Program-made: the position numbers and the translations under genes
In this document: positions 6,512 to 14,301 of the stretch, in pieces
Layout of the letters: every line of letters starts with the position of its first letter
Numbering within the stretch: the stretch's first letter is position 1
Assembly (NCBI GenBank): GCA_051819765.1
Contig: JBNJGT010000026.1
Location: 1-21,447, forward strand
Reading direction: 5' to 3'
DNA from: JBNJGT01 sp051819765
GTDB lineage: Archaea; Nanobdellota; Nanobdellia; Woesearchaeales; JACJVW01
Length of the DNA stretch: 21,447 bases
The notes under the pieces: model-generated
Told to the model about the DNA's origin: nothing
What the model saw: only the letters and a program-made list of their open reading frames with translations
Database searches by the model: none

Positions 6512-8878
6512 CTAGCCCTTCACTTTACACATCCATTCATTTATCTTGTCAAGATATTGTACGTTCGTGCACGGTTTCTGGATGAAATCCAGCATGGGGT
6601 CCGCATCCTTGTATTTGGCGATACGTTCTATATAGTGGACATTACCTGATACAAAGATGACAGGAACAGTGCTTTTGGAACGGATCACCTTGTAAAGGTC
6701 CATCCCATTTCGCGTTCCAGGTAATACATAATCCAGGCTGACCAGATCATAGGTATTCCGGTTGAAGAGGTCCTCTGCAACCTGGGCGTTTGGAGCCATA
6801 TCAACTGTATGCTTAAGTGGATAATTGGTAAGTATGCTGTACTGGATCTCAGCGATTGCCGGTTCATCCTCCACGAGAAGAATCCTGCCTTCTGGGTATA
6901 GTTGCTTTTGCTCTAGTGAATCGATCTCCTGCATATCAAGGTCCTTTCTGGTTACCGGAAGTCCTATCCTGACTCGTGTACCCTTATGGAGTTCACTCTC
7001 CAGTGCTATCGTTCCGTTATGTTTGGTGATGAAACGCTTTACATTCGCCATCCCATACCCTGTCCCCTTTATTGAATCATCATAGCAATCATGTGTATCC
7101 CGGCTGCCCTTCAGTGTGAAGGCAGGGGTGAATATGCTGTCCCTATGTTCAGGGGGAATTCCACACCCATTGTCCTGTATCTCAAAAAAGACCGTGTCCT
7201 CCAAACAATAGGCTTCGACAAGCAAAATGGGCTGAGCTACCTTAGACATTGCATGCACTGAGTTTTGCACAAGATTCATTATTGAGTCCTGGGTCATGCC
7301 CGGGTCAGCCAGTATCTTTGGTATCCGAGGTTCATATTTGCGTACAACACTCACATCTTTCAGGTCTTTCTTCATAAGATCAAGAACCAGGTTGAGTTTA
7401 TCGGTCACGTGAAAAAACTCCTGCTTTGTCTCCTGGTCCTTTGCGAAAGTCATAAGTTTTTTGGTCAGATCTGTACCCCGCTGCATCTGGGAAAGTATGA
7501 CCTCTAGGCGCCTTTTGGTATAATCCTCCTGTGTGCGCATGCTGGCAAGTTCGGCGTTTCCCTGCACTGCTGTAAGGATATTATTGAAATCATGAGCCAT
7601 CTTGTCAGCAACACGGCCAACCAAAGCGTGCTGCGCCTGTTCTGCCGCATACTCCAAAGCACGGATCCGTTCAGACTCAGCCAGCTTTTGTTGGGTGATA
7701 TCTTTGAATACACAATAGGTCCGTCTGAACTGGCCATCCGAATCATATCCCACACACCCCTCAAAGAGCACTTCACGATAATCACCATCCTTATGGCGCA
7801 ATCGGTAGGTGATATCATGCACATAACCTTTTCTCTTGAATTCAGGGAAGGTCTGCAAAAAATAGGACTTATCGTCAGGATGAAGGAATTCCGCGAAGTT
7901 AGTGGAAATAACATCATCCCTCTCATACCCCAATGCCTTCAACCATGCAGGATTTACATCAATCAGATTCCCTCGTCCGTCAAGTGACTGGTATGGTAAG
8001 GGAGCATTCTCATAGATTGCCCTATACTTTGACTCACTCTCCATCAATTGCTGCTCAAAAGCTTTCACAGCTGTCACATCCTGTAAGGTTTCGATTGCGC
8101 AAACTGTGTTACCCTCTTCATCTACCAACGGAGAAGCAGTAAAATACAGCCACTTCCCCAGGGTTTCAAAAAAATCCAATCCCTCATAGGCCCGGCCTTT
8201 TGAGAATTTTTCTCCATAGAAGGTTTGTATCTCTTCAAATGATGCCTCTTCAAGGAGCAGGTCCGCCAGAAGCGGCCGATTACTGTGATAGAATGCTTTC
8301 CACTGCTGATTCGTGCCAGTCATCTCCTCAGTGGATAACCCACTTAACTGCACAAGCGCCCGATTCCATAAAGCAATGGTGTGGTCTTTTCGCAAGACAA
8401 AAGTCGGGACTGGGATAAGATCGATCACTTCTGTGAGATACTGTAGATTGGCTTCCAGGGACATGGGTGATTTCTCAGTTCTTTCCAGAGCTCGGTAGAT
8501 GGCCATGGCCTCACCACTGGGGGTTTGAGTGATCAAGTTGTCTCTCCAGCCCTCAATGCGACCATCTTGATAATATCTCCCAGCATGAGACATACGGTTG
8601 TCTTTTTCTGCCTGTTGTATGGTGTGGCAGAAGCGGCTAACGCCAGGACATACGTCACTCACCTGTTTTCCCTTGACCTCTGAAATGGAAAAGGAATCCA
8701 TTTCTTGTGCTGTCCTGTTGGCTTCAGAGATCTCAAAGCTGCTCTGTTTGTAGATGACTGCACCATAATTGAGATTATCGAGCACTTTCATGAACCAAGA
8801 GTCCCGATCCTCAAGCTGTCGTTCTAGCTCCCTCACACGTTCCTCCAGTGCCCTGCGTTCTTCGAGATGGGTTGGCAT
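6512..8878 (-). CDS. hybrid sensor histidine kinase (PAS-PAS-PAS-HisKA-HATPase-REC)
   Basis: The 788-residue cytoplasmic protein has no membrane segment. An N-terminal coiled coil (about 5-28) leads to three PAS domains (about 30-132, 148-272 and 283-403, the last with its PAC-type end FKDITQQK). The dimerisation helix carries the phospho-accepting H429 (MAHDFNN). The ATPase domain shows an N-box NSVHAM, DNGCGIPP and GTGYGMANV. A C-terminal receiver (about 665-785) has ILLVEDEP (acidic pair E670/D671), phospho-acceptor D716 (SLDYVLPG), and KP near the end. It likely senses a cytosolic redox state or small ligand and passes phosphate to its own receiver. The start ATG at 8878 is leaderless behind a TATA box that overlaps the stop of the gene before it. 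No DNA-binding output is encoded. Confidence 0.93.
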   Translation of the reverse strand: MPTHLEERRALEERVRELERQLEDRDSWFMKVLDNLNYGAVIYKQSSFEISEANRTAQEMDSFSISEVKGKQVSDVCPGVSRFCHTIQQAEKDNRMSHAGRYYQDGRIEGWRDNLITQTPSGEAMAIYRALERTEKSPMSLEANLQYLTEVIDLIPVPTFVLRKDHTIALWNRALVQLSGLSTEEMTGTNQQWKAFYHSNRPLLADLLLEEASFEEIQTFYGEKFSKGRAYEGLDFFETLGKWLYFTASPLVDEEGNTVCAIETLQDVTAVKAFEQQLMESESKYRAIYENAPLPYQSLDGRGNLIDVNPAWLKALGYERDDVISTNFAEFLHPDDKSYFLQTFPEFKRKGYVHDITYRLRHKDGDYREVLFEGCVGYDSDGQFRRTYCVFKDITQQKLAESERIRALEYAAEQAQHALVGRVADKMAHDFNNILTAVQGNAELASMRTQEDYTKRRLEVILSQMQRGTDLTKKLMTFAKDQETKQEFFHVTDKLNLVLDLMKKDLKDVSVVRKYEPRIPKILADPGMTQDSIMNLVQNSVHAMSKVAQPILLVEAYCLEDTVFFEIQDNGCGIPPEHRDSIFTPAFTLKGSRDTHDCYDDSIKGTGYGMANVKRFITKHNGTIALESELHKGTRVRIGLPVTRKDLDMQEIDSLEQKQLYPEGRILLVEDEPAIAEIQYSILTNYPLKHTVDMAPNAQVAEDLFNRNTYDLVSLDYVLPGTRNGMDLYKVIRSKSTVPVIFVSGNVHYIERIAKYKDADPMLDFIQKPCTNVQYLDKINEWMCKVKG

Positions 8879-8898
8879 AGGCCTTAGAATCAGCCGGA

Positions 8899-8912
8899 CT
8901 ATATATTTTTTT
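8899..8912 (-). promoter_or_regulatory. TATA box for the hybrid histidine kinase
   Basis: Minus-strand AAAAAAATATATAG is centred about 26 nt before the ATG at 8878 and reaches into the TAA of the upstream REC-kinase gene (8911-8913). It gives the third kinase its own promoter. Confidence 0.6.
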
Positions 8913-10086
8913 AGCTGCTGTAAGGGTCATAGGCAAGCGAGGTTGCGCGCAGTGCTATGTCTACACGAGTTCCATTCTCTGAGCTTTTGATTTCAGTATA
9001 ACCCTCATATTTATGGGCAATATTGTTCACCATATAAAGCCCCAGGCCCGTCCCTGTCTTCTTTAGGGTGTAAAGCTTTTGAGTGGCACGCTCAACCTGC
9101 TCCCGGGTCATGCCGATCCCGGTATCCTTCACAGATAGCCTGACATAGCCTTCAGCGAACACTGTATGGACACGCACCTCTTTCTCTCTTCGCGCGCTTA
9201 CTGCATCCACCGCGTTGGTGAGCAGATTCGTACAGATCTGCCAGATTTCACTTGGATACATCTGCACAGTACCGGGACAGTTAAGGTCATAATCAAATGC
9301 AACCTCATTGGATCCTTTGTATCGTGCTTCAATCTCCCGGACAATCCGCTCCACGTAGCTGTCGAACTCCAGCGTATCAGGTGCTTCCTTTTGAATCTCC
9401 ACAAGATTATGCGTGAACTGCGTAAACAGATCCACCGTCCGCTTGGCCGTATCCTCCATTGTCCTCAGATAATTCATTGCCTTTTCGATATGAGTATTTG
9501 GTTCCTGATTCTCCAGGCCATCAGAGAGCATCATCTCAATAAGCCCAGGATAATTTATCAATGATGAGGCGAGATTTTTCAGATCATGGGCTAATCCTTG
9601 ATACACTTCAAGGGTCCGTTTGCTCATATCCAATCGCCTGAGCGCATCCATCTCCCTTTGGTGGATCGCATATTTCTCGCAGGCTGAATGCACACGGACT
9701 ACCAGATCTGCGATGGGTGAGGATTTTGAATAGTAGCCTTCCAAACGCTTATCAACAATCTCTGATATGTCACGCATGCCTTCGTAGGCAGTCATCAGGA
9801 GAATAGGGGTGGTCGATTCTCGGTTACGGATTTCATCGATGAGTTCAAAGCCATCCATCTGGGGCATTTTTGCATCAACAAGGCAACAGTATGGCACCAG
9901 ATTCTGCGCCTTCATTTCATCCAGCACCTCAAGAGCCTGATACCCGCTTTCAGCGATCCAAACGCGGTAATCGGCAAAATTGGTCTTGATTACTTCCAAC
10001 CAGCTGACTTCATTGTCAACTGCAAGGATCGGATAGGCTTTTTTAGGTTCATCATAATACTCGATAATATCATCCAGTCCCATCAT
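8911..10086 (-). CDS. REC-histidine kinase (receiver at the N-terminus)
   Basis: The 391-residue soluble protein starts with a receiver domain (about 18-135: acidic D24/E26, phospho-acceptor D71 in LVDAKMPQMDG, T99, K121). A histidine kinase core follows, with H167 in GLAHDLKN, N-box TNLLTNAVDA (287-296), DTGIGM (321-326), and G-box TGTGLGLYMV (344-353). The receiver-then-kinase order suits a phosphorelay intermediate that changes kinase activity when phosphorylated. It overlaps the preceding kinase gene by 17 nt, with GAGGGA just before the tandem ATGs (10086 and 10083), indicating translational coupling. The upstream kinase is the obvious candidate phosphodonor. Confidence 0.92.
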   Translation of the reverse strand: MMGLDDIIEYYDEPKKAYPILAVDNEVSWLEVIKTNFADYRVWIAESGYQALEVLDEMKAQNLVPYCCLVDAKMPQMDGFELIDEIRNRESTTPILLMTAYEGMRDISEIVDKRLEGYYSKSSPIADLVVRVHSACEKYAIHQREMDALRRLDMSKRTLEVYQGLAHDLKNLASSLINYPGLIEMMLSDGLENQEPNTHIEKAMNYLRTMEDTAKRTVDLFTQFTHNLVEIQKEAPDTLEFDSYVERIVREIEARYKGSNEVAFDYDLNCPGTVQMYPSEIWQICTNLLTNAVDAVSARREKEVRVHTVFAEGYVRLSVKDTGIGMTREQVERATQKLYTLKKTGTGLGLYMVNNIAHKYEGYTEIKSSENGTRVDIALRATSLAYDPYSS

Positions 10087-11728
10087 AGTCCCTCAAATAG
10101 ACAAAGAAACTTGTTCCAGAGCCCGGTTCACTCCGCAAAGAGATACTTCCCTCGTATAACTGCACTAGATATTGGGCATAGGTCAAGCCCAAGCCACGCA
10201 TGTTGCCCTCCTTTGTAGAATAGAATGGTCGAAACACATCTCTTGTCTGTTCACTCATCAAGCCGCGCCCGGTATCAGTTATGATGAACCGCTTATAAAG
10301 TTTATCCTTGAATACCTCTTCGGTGATGTCAAGACACACCATCGTTTTAGTTCGTTTATGCTCAGTTACTGCTTCCTTTGCATTATGCAAGAGTATGTCA
10401 AGGATCGAATAGATCTGATGTGTTGATCCCAGAACGTGCTTCCCTTTACCAGTATAGGTGAATATGATATCACTTGATTCAAAATGATGGTGATATATGT
10501 CATCAACAATCGGATCCAATGCCACCAAATCATCCCCCCGCTTTTGCTTGTCCATTTGCGCGATCTGTCGCATCTCCTGCACGATACCCTCAACCCGATT
10601 ATAGGAGAGCTTTGCGTTGGGGGCAATCACTGCCAATACATCACGCAGCCGTTTTAACCGCTTTAATGGGCCCAGCAACTCATCGGCAAACTGTTCCTTG
10701 GGAACGCCCGCTTGTTCTGCATAGCTCTGACAGGCGCATGCAAGCGTATCCAGGTCCTGGCCAAGATCAAATGATGATTCCTCATCGACCAAATCCACCA
10801 GTTCATCCAGGTTCTTCGAGGTTGCAGAGGTTGCATTTCCGACTTCATGGGCCAGGGCGCCAAAAAAGATGCGCTGGGTGCGCAACAGTTCTTCATGCTG
10901 CTTGGCATTGATCTCCAGTTGCTCGTGAAGCTGTGCGTTTGTGGTCCGGAGGGCATCAACCTTATCCTGCAGAGCCTGGTAGTTCTCTTCAAGCAGATTT
11001 TCTATTGTCTCCAAAGAGCTTCGGGGTATCAGGCTTTGGAAGAACCGCTTCTTTGAATAATCGATCTGGTAGATGCATGAAGGGTTTCCATCAAGCACGC
11101 ATTGCTCATGCTCGATATGAGCATTCGGCATGTTCCATACCTGTGGCGCCACAGCCAAGATCCCCTCAGTATATCTGCATCCTGCCTGGGTCGGTTCGAA
11201 TTCCGGAAAATATGTCACTTCGATGACTGCATGGGTCTTAGTGACTGTATGGGGCTCCATCTGGTAGATCCGGTTGAATTTCCAACTCAATCGCCTGGCA
11301 TTGCGGTACGCCGTATCCGGACCAGTAAAAAGTCTTGCACTGACACGTACAGCTGCTTCAAGAAATGTAAGTGAGTTGAGCTGGTATGTATGTCGGGCCG
11401 CATCATAGGTTGCGCCCTCATCATCAAGAAGATTGATCAATTGCTGATACAATTGTTTTGTGTACGTGTGAAGAATCCAGTTGTTGGTGTCAGCAAGATA
11501 GGCAACATTATAGGGTCCTTTCGGCTTCACCAAAGGGCTAATCAGCTCTCGGACATCTAACTTTCGAAAGGCCGCGAACCGCATGATAGTGTTGGCGGTC
11601 AGGCAACTGGTCTGTTGTTCCTGGAACTCAGGTTTTACCTGTGAAACATAGTCCGTATTTTTCTTCTTGAACGAATCTACTAGGGCATCCACACTTGATG
11701 TGTTCAGTAGCCGCGACTTCTTACGCAT
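10070..11728 (-). CDS. sensor histidine kinase with N-terminal V4R-like ligand domain
   Basis: The preferred start is ATG 11728 (552 residues). An ATG at 11743 is in frame, but the TATA box at 11751-11759 lies only about 12 nt from it and 27 nt from 11728. The N-terminal 220 residues resemble V4R/4-vinyl-reductase-type sensor domains: YTEGIL followed by EHEQCVLDGNPSCIYQI, a C-x7-C pattern typical of the end of this fold. A coiled coil (about 240-285) leads to the H-box ALAHEVGN (phospho-acceptor H294), N-box HNAKEAV, DTGRGL, and G-box RGLGLTYAQ. There are no TM helices, so it senses a cytosolic signal. The ligand is not predictable. It is the first gene of the operon with the REC-kinase. Confidence 0.88.
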   Translation of the reverse strand: MRKKSRLLNTSSVDALVDSFKKKNTDYVSQVKPEFQEQQTSCLTANTIMRFAAFRKLDVRELISPLVKPKGPYNVAYLADTNNWILHTYTKQLYQQLINLLDDEGATYDAARHTYQLNSLTFLEAAVRVSARLFTGPDTAYRNARRLSWKFNRIYQMEPHTVTKTHAVIEVTYFPEFEPTQAGCRYTEGILAVAPQVWNMPNAHIEHEQCVLDGNPSCIYQIDYSKKRFFQSLIPRSSLETIENLLEENYQALQDKVDALRTTNAQLHEQLEINAKQHEELLRTQRIFFGALAHEVGNATSATSKNLDELVDLVDEESSFDLGQDLDTLACACQSYAEQAGVPKEQFADELLGPLKRLKRLRDVLAVIAPNAKLSYNRVEGIVQEMRQIAQMDKQKRGDDLVALDPIVDDIYHHHFESSDIIFTYTGKGKHVLGSTHQIYSILDILLHNAKEAVTEHKRTKTMVCLDITEEVFKDKLYKRFIITDTGRGLMSEQTRDVFRPFYSTKEGNMRGLGLTYAQYLVQLYEGSISLRSEPGSGTSFFVYLRDYDGTG

Positions 11729-11750
11729 GCGCGTATAATTCATATCTCGT

Positions 11751-11759
11751 TATATAAAC
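11751..11759 (-). promoter_or_regulatory. TATA box of the histidine kinase operon
   Basis: Minus-strand GTTTATATA is centred 27 nt upstream of the ATG at 11728 and decides that start over the upstream ATG at 11743. Confidence 0.6.
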
Positions 11760-11800
11760 TTTGCTGCAAGACTTCAAACAGCAGGCAGCAGAGAAACCCT

Positions 11801-11810
11801 TTTTTATAAA
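11801..11810 (+). promoter_or_regulatory. TATA box of a putative non-coding RNA
   Basis: Plus-strand TTTTTATAAA predicts initiation near 11832. No ORF starts there, and a hairpin with an oligo-T run lies about 100 nt downstream. Confidence 0.45.
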
Positions 11811-11831
11811 TGGTGCATAGACCCTGTTTTT

Positions 11832-11936
11832 TAAGGATAGAGTTTAATCCCGGAACAGGAATTCTCAGAAGTCGCCTCTTACGCAAAAGCTACCACGGAT
11901 AGCTCCCAAAAGAGCCGACTCGGCCACTCTTTTTTT
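11832..11936 (+). ncRNA. putative structured small RNA of about 105 nt
   Basis: The 404-nt gap between the kinase operon and panD carries a TATA box at 11801-11810 and, downstream, a small hairpin AGCTA-7 nt-TAGCT (11888-11904) and a terminator-like hairpin ending in seven T (11908-11936). The segment between has no start codon opening a reasonable plus-strand ORF. It matches no RNA family I can recognise (not tRNA, SRP, RNase P or 5S; no clear box C/D pair). The 3' rest of the gap (11937-12110) holds nothing else I can support. Confidence 0.35.
11908..11936 (+). terminator. hairpin plus oligo-T terminator
   Basis: AAAAGAG (11908-11914) pairs with CTCTTTT (11927-11933) around a 12-nt loop that can itself form CCG-ACT-CGG. 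The run of T extends from 11930 to 11936. It is intrinsic-terminator-like and reads best on the plus strand. Confidence 0.5.
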
Positions 11937-12113
11937 GACAGGAAACCAGAATTCATTGGATAGCCTCCTTGATTGCCAGCTGACGGTGTTCGTGGTGACA
12001 TGGGGATTTGTAAGGTCAGGATCTGCATTTTCATGGGTTCATCGTGACCGAATAATACTTACTAGAGGGCATGGATAGAAGATATGTAATCCTTAACGTT
12101 TCCCTAATGCGAT

Positions 12114-12125
12114 AAATATTTAAAT
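12114..12125 (+). promoter_or_regulatory. TATA box of the panD operon
   Basis: AAATATTTAAAT is centred about 28 nt upstream of the ATG at 12148, consistent with a leaderless operon mRNA. Confidence 0.6.
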
Positions 12126-12147
12126 CAAACACGTCCAAAAATCACTC

Positions 12148-12495
12148 ATGGGTCGTATACTCTTAAGAAGTAAGATACACAGGGCCACTGTCACTATGGC
12201 CAACAGAGACTATGAGGGCAGTATCACCATCGACGCTGAACTGCTCAAACAAGCAAATATAGCCCCTTATGAGCAGGTCCATGTTGTAAGTGTCGATACC
12301 GGAGCCCGGCTCATAACCTACGCAATCCCGGGATATGCCAAAGAGATCTGCATGAATGGGGCAGCAGCAAATCTTATTAAGGAAGGAGAAACAATCATAA
12401 TCATGGCATTTTGCACAGTGCCTGAGAACCAAGTCGCGAATGTCTCCCCTATTCTGCTTTTCCTTGACAAGAACGAGATAAAGAATGATGCTTGA
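12148..12495 (+). CDS. panD: aspartate 1-decarboxylase, pyruvoyl-dependent
   Basis: PanD decarboxylates L-aspartate to beta-alanine. The 115-residue precursor is full length. It has KIHRATVT (9-16, K9 and H11), the self-cleavage site Gly24-Ser25 in YEGSITIDA (the serine becomes the pyruvoyl group), R54 and Y58 in GARLITYAI, and the MNGAAANLIKEGE block. All catalytic residues are present. This is the bacterial type. Characterised archaea mostly make beta-alanine with a PLP-dependent decarboxylase, so transfer is likely. No other pantothenate or CoA gene is nearby. Its stop overlaps the next gene by 11 nt, so the pair is co-translated and beta-alanine may feed the adenylating enzyme. I did not assess whether a separate maturation factor (PanM/PanZ) is encoded elsewhere. 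Confidence 0.95.
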   Translation: MGRILLRSKIHRATVTMANRDYEGSITIDAELLKQANIAPYEQVHVVSVDTGARLITYAIPGYAKEICMNGAAANLIKEGETIIIMAFCTVPENQVANVSPILLFLDKNEIKNDA

Positions 12496-13894
12496 TCTTA
12501 TACGAAGGCTGGCCATGCGCAGCAGGCTTCTGACAAAACTAAGCATCACGTCGTCTCCTTTGCTGCTCGAATGGATGACCCATCATTATGCCAGGTCCAT
12601 GGCAAGACGATGCGCACGCAGAGTTCCAGCCTATAAGAGATTCCTGGAAAGGAATGGTGTCAAGATGCCCCGCGGTGCACCAGACTCATTACCTGTCACA
12701 ACCAAAAAGAATTATATCTTTCCATCTAAGCTTTCAGATCTCTGCATTGATGGGAACCCAAAGGCCGCAAATCTGCTGGTGAAAAGTTCGGGTCATTCAG
12801 GCCGCGAGCAACTATGGGCAAAGAGCAACGCAGAGCTTGCCATCGGCAAGGTCTCACTTGCAGCAGCTCTGGATACCATCTTTGACCTGTCCAAACCAAC
12901 CCTTGCCATAAATGGCTATATCCTCAGCAGCTGGGTCACTGGATGCAGTTTCGCGCTCATGGGTCATGAATCAAATGCCCTCCTCAATATCGGGCCAAAA
13001 AAGCAGGAGATCCTCGAAGCCATAAAGACCTACAGGAAAACCTACCACCAGATCATCGTCCTTGGCTACCCACCGTTCATCAAGCAGCTTGTGGACTTTG
13101 CTCAGGATTTCAGATGGGAGGGGGTCCATTTCTTTGTCGGGGGAGAATATTTTCCGGAAAGTTTCAGGCAACACATCATCAAGAAGACCCACGGTAGGCT
13201 CATCGGAGGCTATGGTACCTCAGACTTTGGCATCATCGGGGGCATCGAGACAGAAGGTTCAATCAAAGTCCGCCAAGCTGCCAAGAAGAATTTCGAACTG
13301 TTTCATGACCTATACCAGGACGCCACCTGCAATCCGGTACTCTTTCAGCTCTCACCCAGTCTCTACGCGACAGCCAAAAACCGTGAGCTCCATTTCACTA
13401 CCGTCTTCCCTGAGACCTGCATGCCGCTAGTCAACTACAACCTCAAGGACAGGGGCGGCGTCATATCCTACAAGCAGATGCGATCCATCCTCAGGAAACA
13501 CGATCTCAACATCGGGTTTGACCTCAAATTGCCATTCATATTTGTCGAAGGACGAAGCACTGGTGCTCTAAAGTATTATGCCTTCATGATTTACCCGGAA
13601 AACATAAAGCAGGCGATCTACCGCAACCCCTCCATCGCAAAGCACACCACTGGTAACTTCCACCTCAGCGTTGATTACCAACCCGAGCAACTCAACCTCA
13701 CCATCGAACTTGCAAAGGGAGTCAAAAAGAAAGGCCTCAAGCAACAGTTCCAGGATGCTCTGGACAAGAGCCTGATTGAGATCAACAGAGGGTATGCTAG
13801 TGTCAGGGAAGAGCTTTCCACAAAAGCAAAAATCAATGTCATGCTAAAGGAATGCGGCACCATGCCCCACGGCACCAAGTACCGCTACACCTAG
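12485..13894 (+). CDS. PaaK/CapK-like adenylate-forming enzyme (ANL superfamily)
   Basis: The 469-residue protein has the layout of the phenylacetate-CoA ligase-like branch: an N-terminal VPAYKRFL (47-54) and LPVTTKKNY (69-77), phosphate-binding SSGHSGR (101-107), GGEYFPESFR (219-228), the adenine/acyl motif GGYGTSDFG (241-249), the ribose-binding YNLKDRGGV (318-326, D322), and a C-terminal HGTKYRY that may carry the A10 lysine. Such enzymes activate a carboxylate as acyl-AMP and pass it to CoA, a carrier or an amine. The substrate is unknown. Overlap with panD by 11 nt makes beta-alanine (or a derivative) the leading guess. There are no TM segments or carrier domain. The start is ATG 12485 or 12488. 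Confidence 0.8.
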   Translation: MMLDLIRRLAMRSRLLTKLSITSSPLLLEWMTHHYARSMARRCARRVPAYKRFLERNGVKMPRGAPDSLPVTTKKNYIFPSKLSDLCIDGNPKAANLLVKSSGHSGREQLWAKSNAELAIGKVSLAAALDTIFDLSKPTLAINGYILSSWVTGCSFALMGHESNALLNIGPKKQEILEAIKTYRKTYHQIIVLGYPPFIKQLVDFAQDFRWEGVHFFVGGEYFPESFRQHIIKKTHGRLIGGYGTSDFGIIGGIETEGSIKVRQAAKKNFELFHDLYQDATCNPVLFQLSPSLYATAKNRELHFTTVFPETCMPLVNYNLKDRGGVISYKQMRSILRKHDLNIGFDLKLPFIFVEGRSTGALKYYAFMIYPENIKQAIYRNPSIAKHTTGNFHLSVDYQPEQLNLTIELAKGVKKKGLKQQFQDALDKSLIEINRGYASVREELSTKAKINVMLKECGTMPHGTKYRYT

Positions 13895-13909
13895 AGTTCT
13901 GTCAGCGGC

Positions 13910-13924
13910 CGCAGGCAACCTGCG
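13910..13924. terminator. short hairpin between convergent genes
   Basis: CGCAGG and CCTGCG form a 6-bp stem with a CAA loop, placed exactly between the stop codons of the PaaK-like gene and the convergent small ORF. There is no T-tract. Confidence 0.4.
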
Positions 13925-14110
13925 CTAGTCTCCTGCCTGAGCCGCTGCCTCTTCAAGGATGCTGTTGCGGTAGCTGATGAAATCATTGAATTCCTTTGTC
14001 GTGCACCAGTCCATGCTCCAGGAGTCCGAGCCCCTGTTGGTCAGTTTAAGATAATTGTATTTTATATGTGATCCTGGCAGGGAGGGGAACTGTTCCTCCT
14101 CATAGATCAT
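13925..14110 (-). CDS. 61-residue protein, unknown, possibly 3' part of a longer frameshifted gene
   Basis: The product is acidic and aromatic, with WSMDWCTTKEF near the middle and an alanine-rich acidic C-terminus. No family is recognised. An ATG at 14110 has a TATA-like GGATAAATA (14131-14139) 25 nt upstream, so a leaderless start is possible. However, the same frame stays open upstream to 14242 with protein-like, cysteine-rich content but no ATG, GTG or TTG, and a stronger TATA box lies further upstream at 14260-14268. Either this is a short independent gene, or it is the intact remainder of a roughly 105-residue gene whose start lies in another frame. Its 3' end converges on the PaaK-like gene. 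Confidence 0.5.
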   Translation of the reverse strand: MIYEEEQFPSLPGSHIKYNYLKLTNRGSDSWSMDWCTTKEFNDFISYRNSILEEAAAQAGD

Positions 14111-14133
14111 ATCACTGCTCCAGTAGACCGTAT

Positions 14134-14238
14134 TTATCCTATGCTTCGGCTTATACTGTTCGCATACGCATCGGTTATAGCATACAAAAGGTTTGCCACA
14201 CGCGCCATATCCAGGCGCCCTTTCAGAGTATATCCCAT
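14134..14238 (-). other. 34-residue leaderless micro-ORF behind a strong TATA box
   Basis: The ATG at 14238 lies 26 nt after the TATA core at 14260-14268 (minus strand TTTTATATA). It opens a 34-codon frame ending at TAA 14134-14136. The peptide begins MGYTLKGRLDMA and has no recognisable domain. It overlaps, in another frame, the upstream open extension of the 61-residue ORF. It may be the true 5' end of that gene, separated by a one-base frameshift. Confidence 0.3.
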
Positions 14239-14259
14239 GCGGCTAGCAAAAGAAAGTGG

Positions 14260-14268
14260 TATATAAAA
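14260..14268 (-). promoter_or_regulatory. strong TATA box with no full-length gene in register
   Basis: Minus-strand TTTTATATA predicts initiation at about 14238, where an ATG stands. It is just downstream of the terminator of the SIMPL operon. Confidence 0.5.
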
Positions 14269-14274
14269 GAATTT

Positions 14275-14301
14275 AGAAAGAAAAGCCGGAAATCACCCGG
14301 C
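14275..14301 (-). terminator. hairpin plus T-rich terminator of the SIMPL operon
   Basis: On the minus strand GCCGG (14297-14301, overlapping the end of the SIMPL gene) pairs with CCGGC (14285-14289) across a 7-nt loop, followed by TTTTCTTTCT. It resembles an intrinsic terminator and ends the three-gene operon. Confidence 0.55.

Noticed and set aside
11193..11206. GGTTCGAATTCCGG resembling a tRNA T-loop
   Set aside because: It lies inside the V4R-like kinase coding frame, and no acceptor stem, D-arm or anticodon arm can be built around it.
11879..12034. 51-residue minus-strand ORF antisense to the putative small RNA
   Set aside because: It has no TATA box at the expected distance or Shine-Dalgarno motif, its composition is not obviously protein-like, and it runs through the hairpin/oligo-T structure. 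Chance ORF is more likely.
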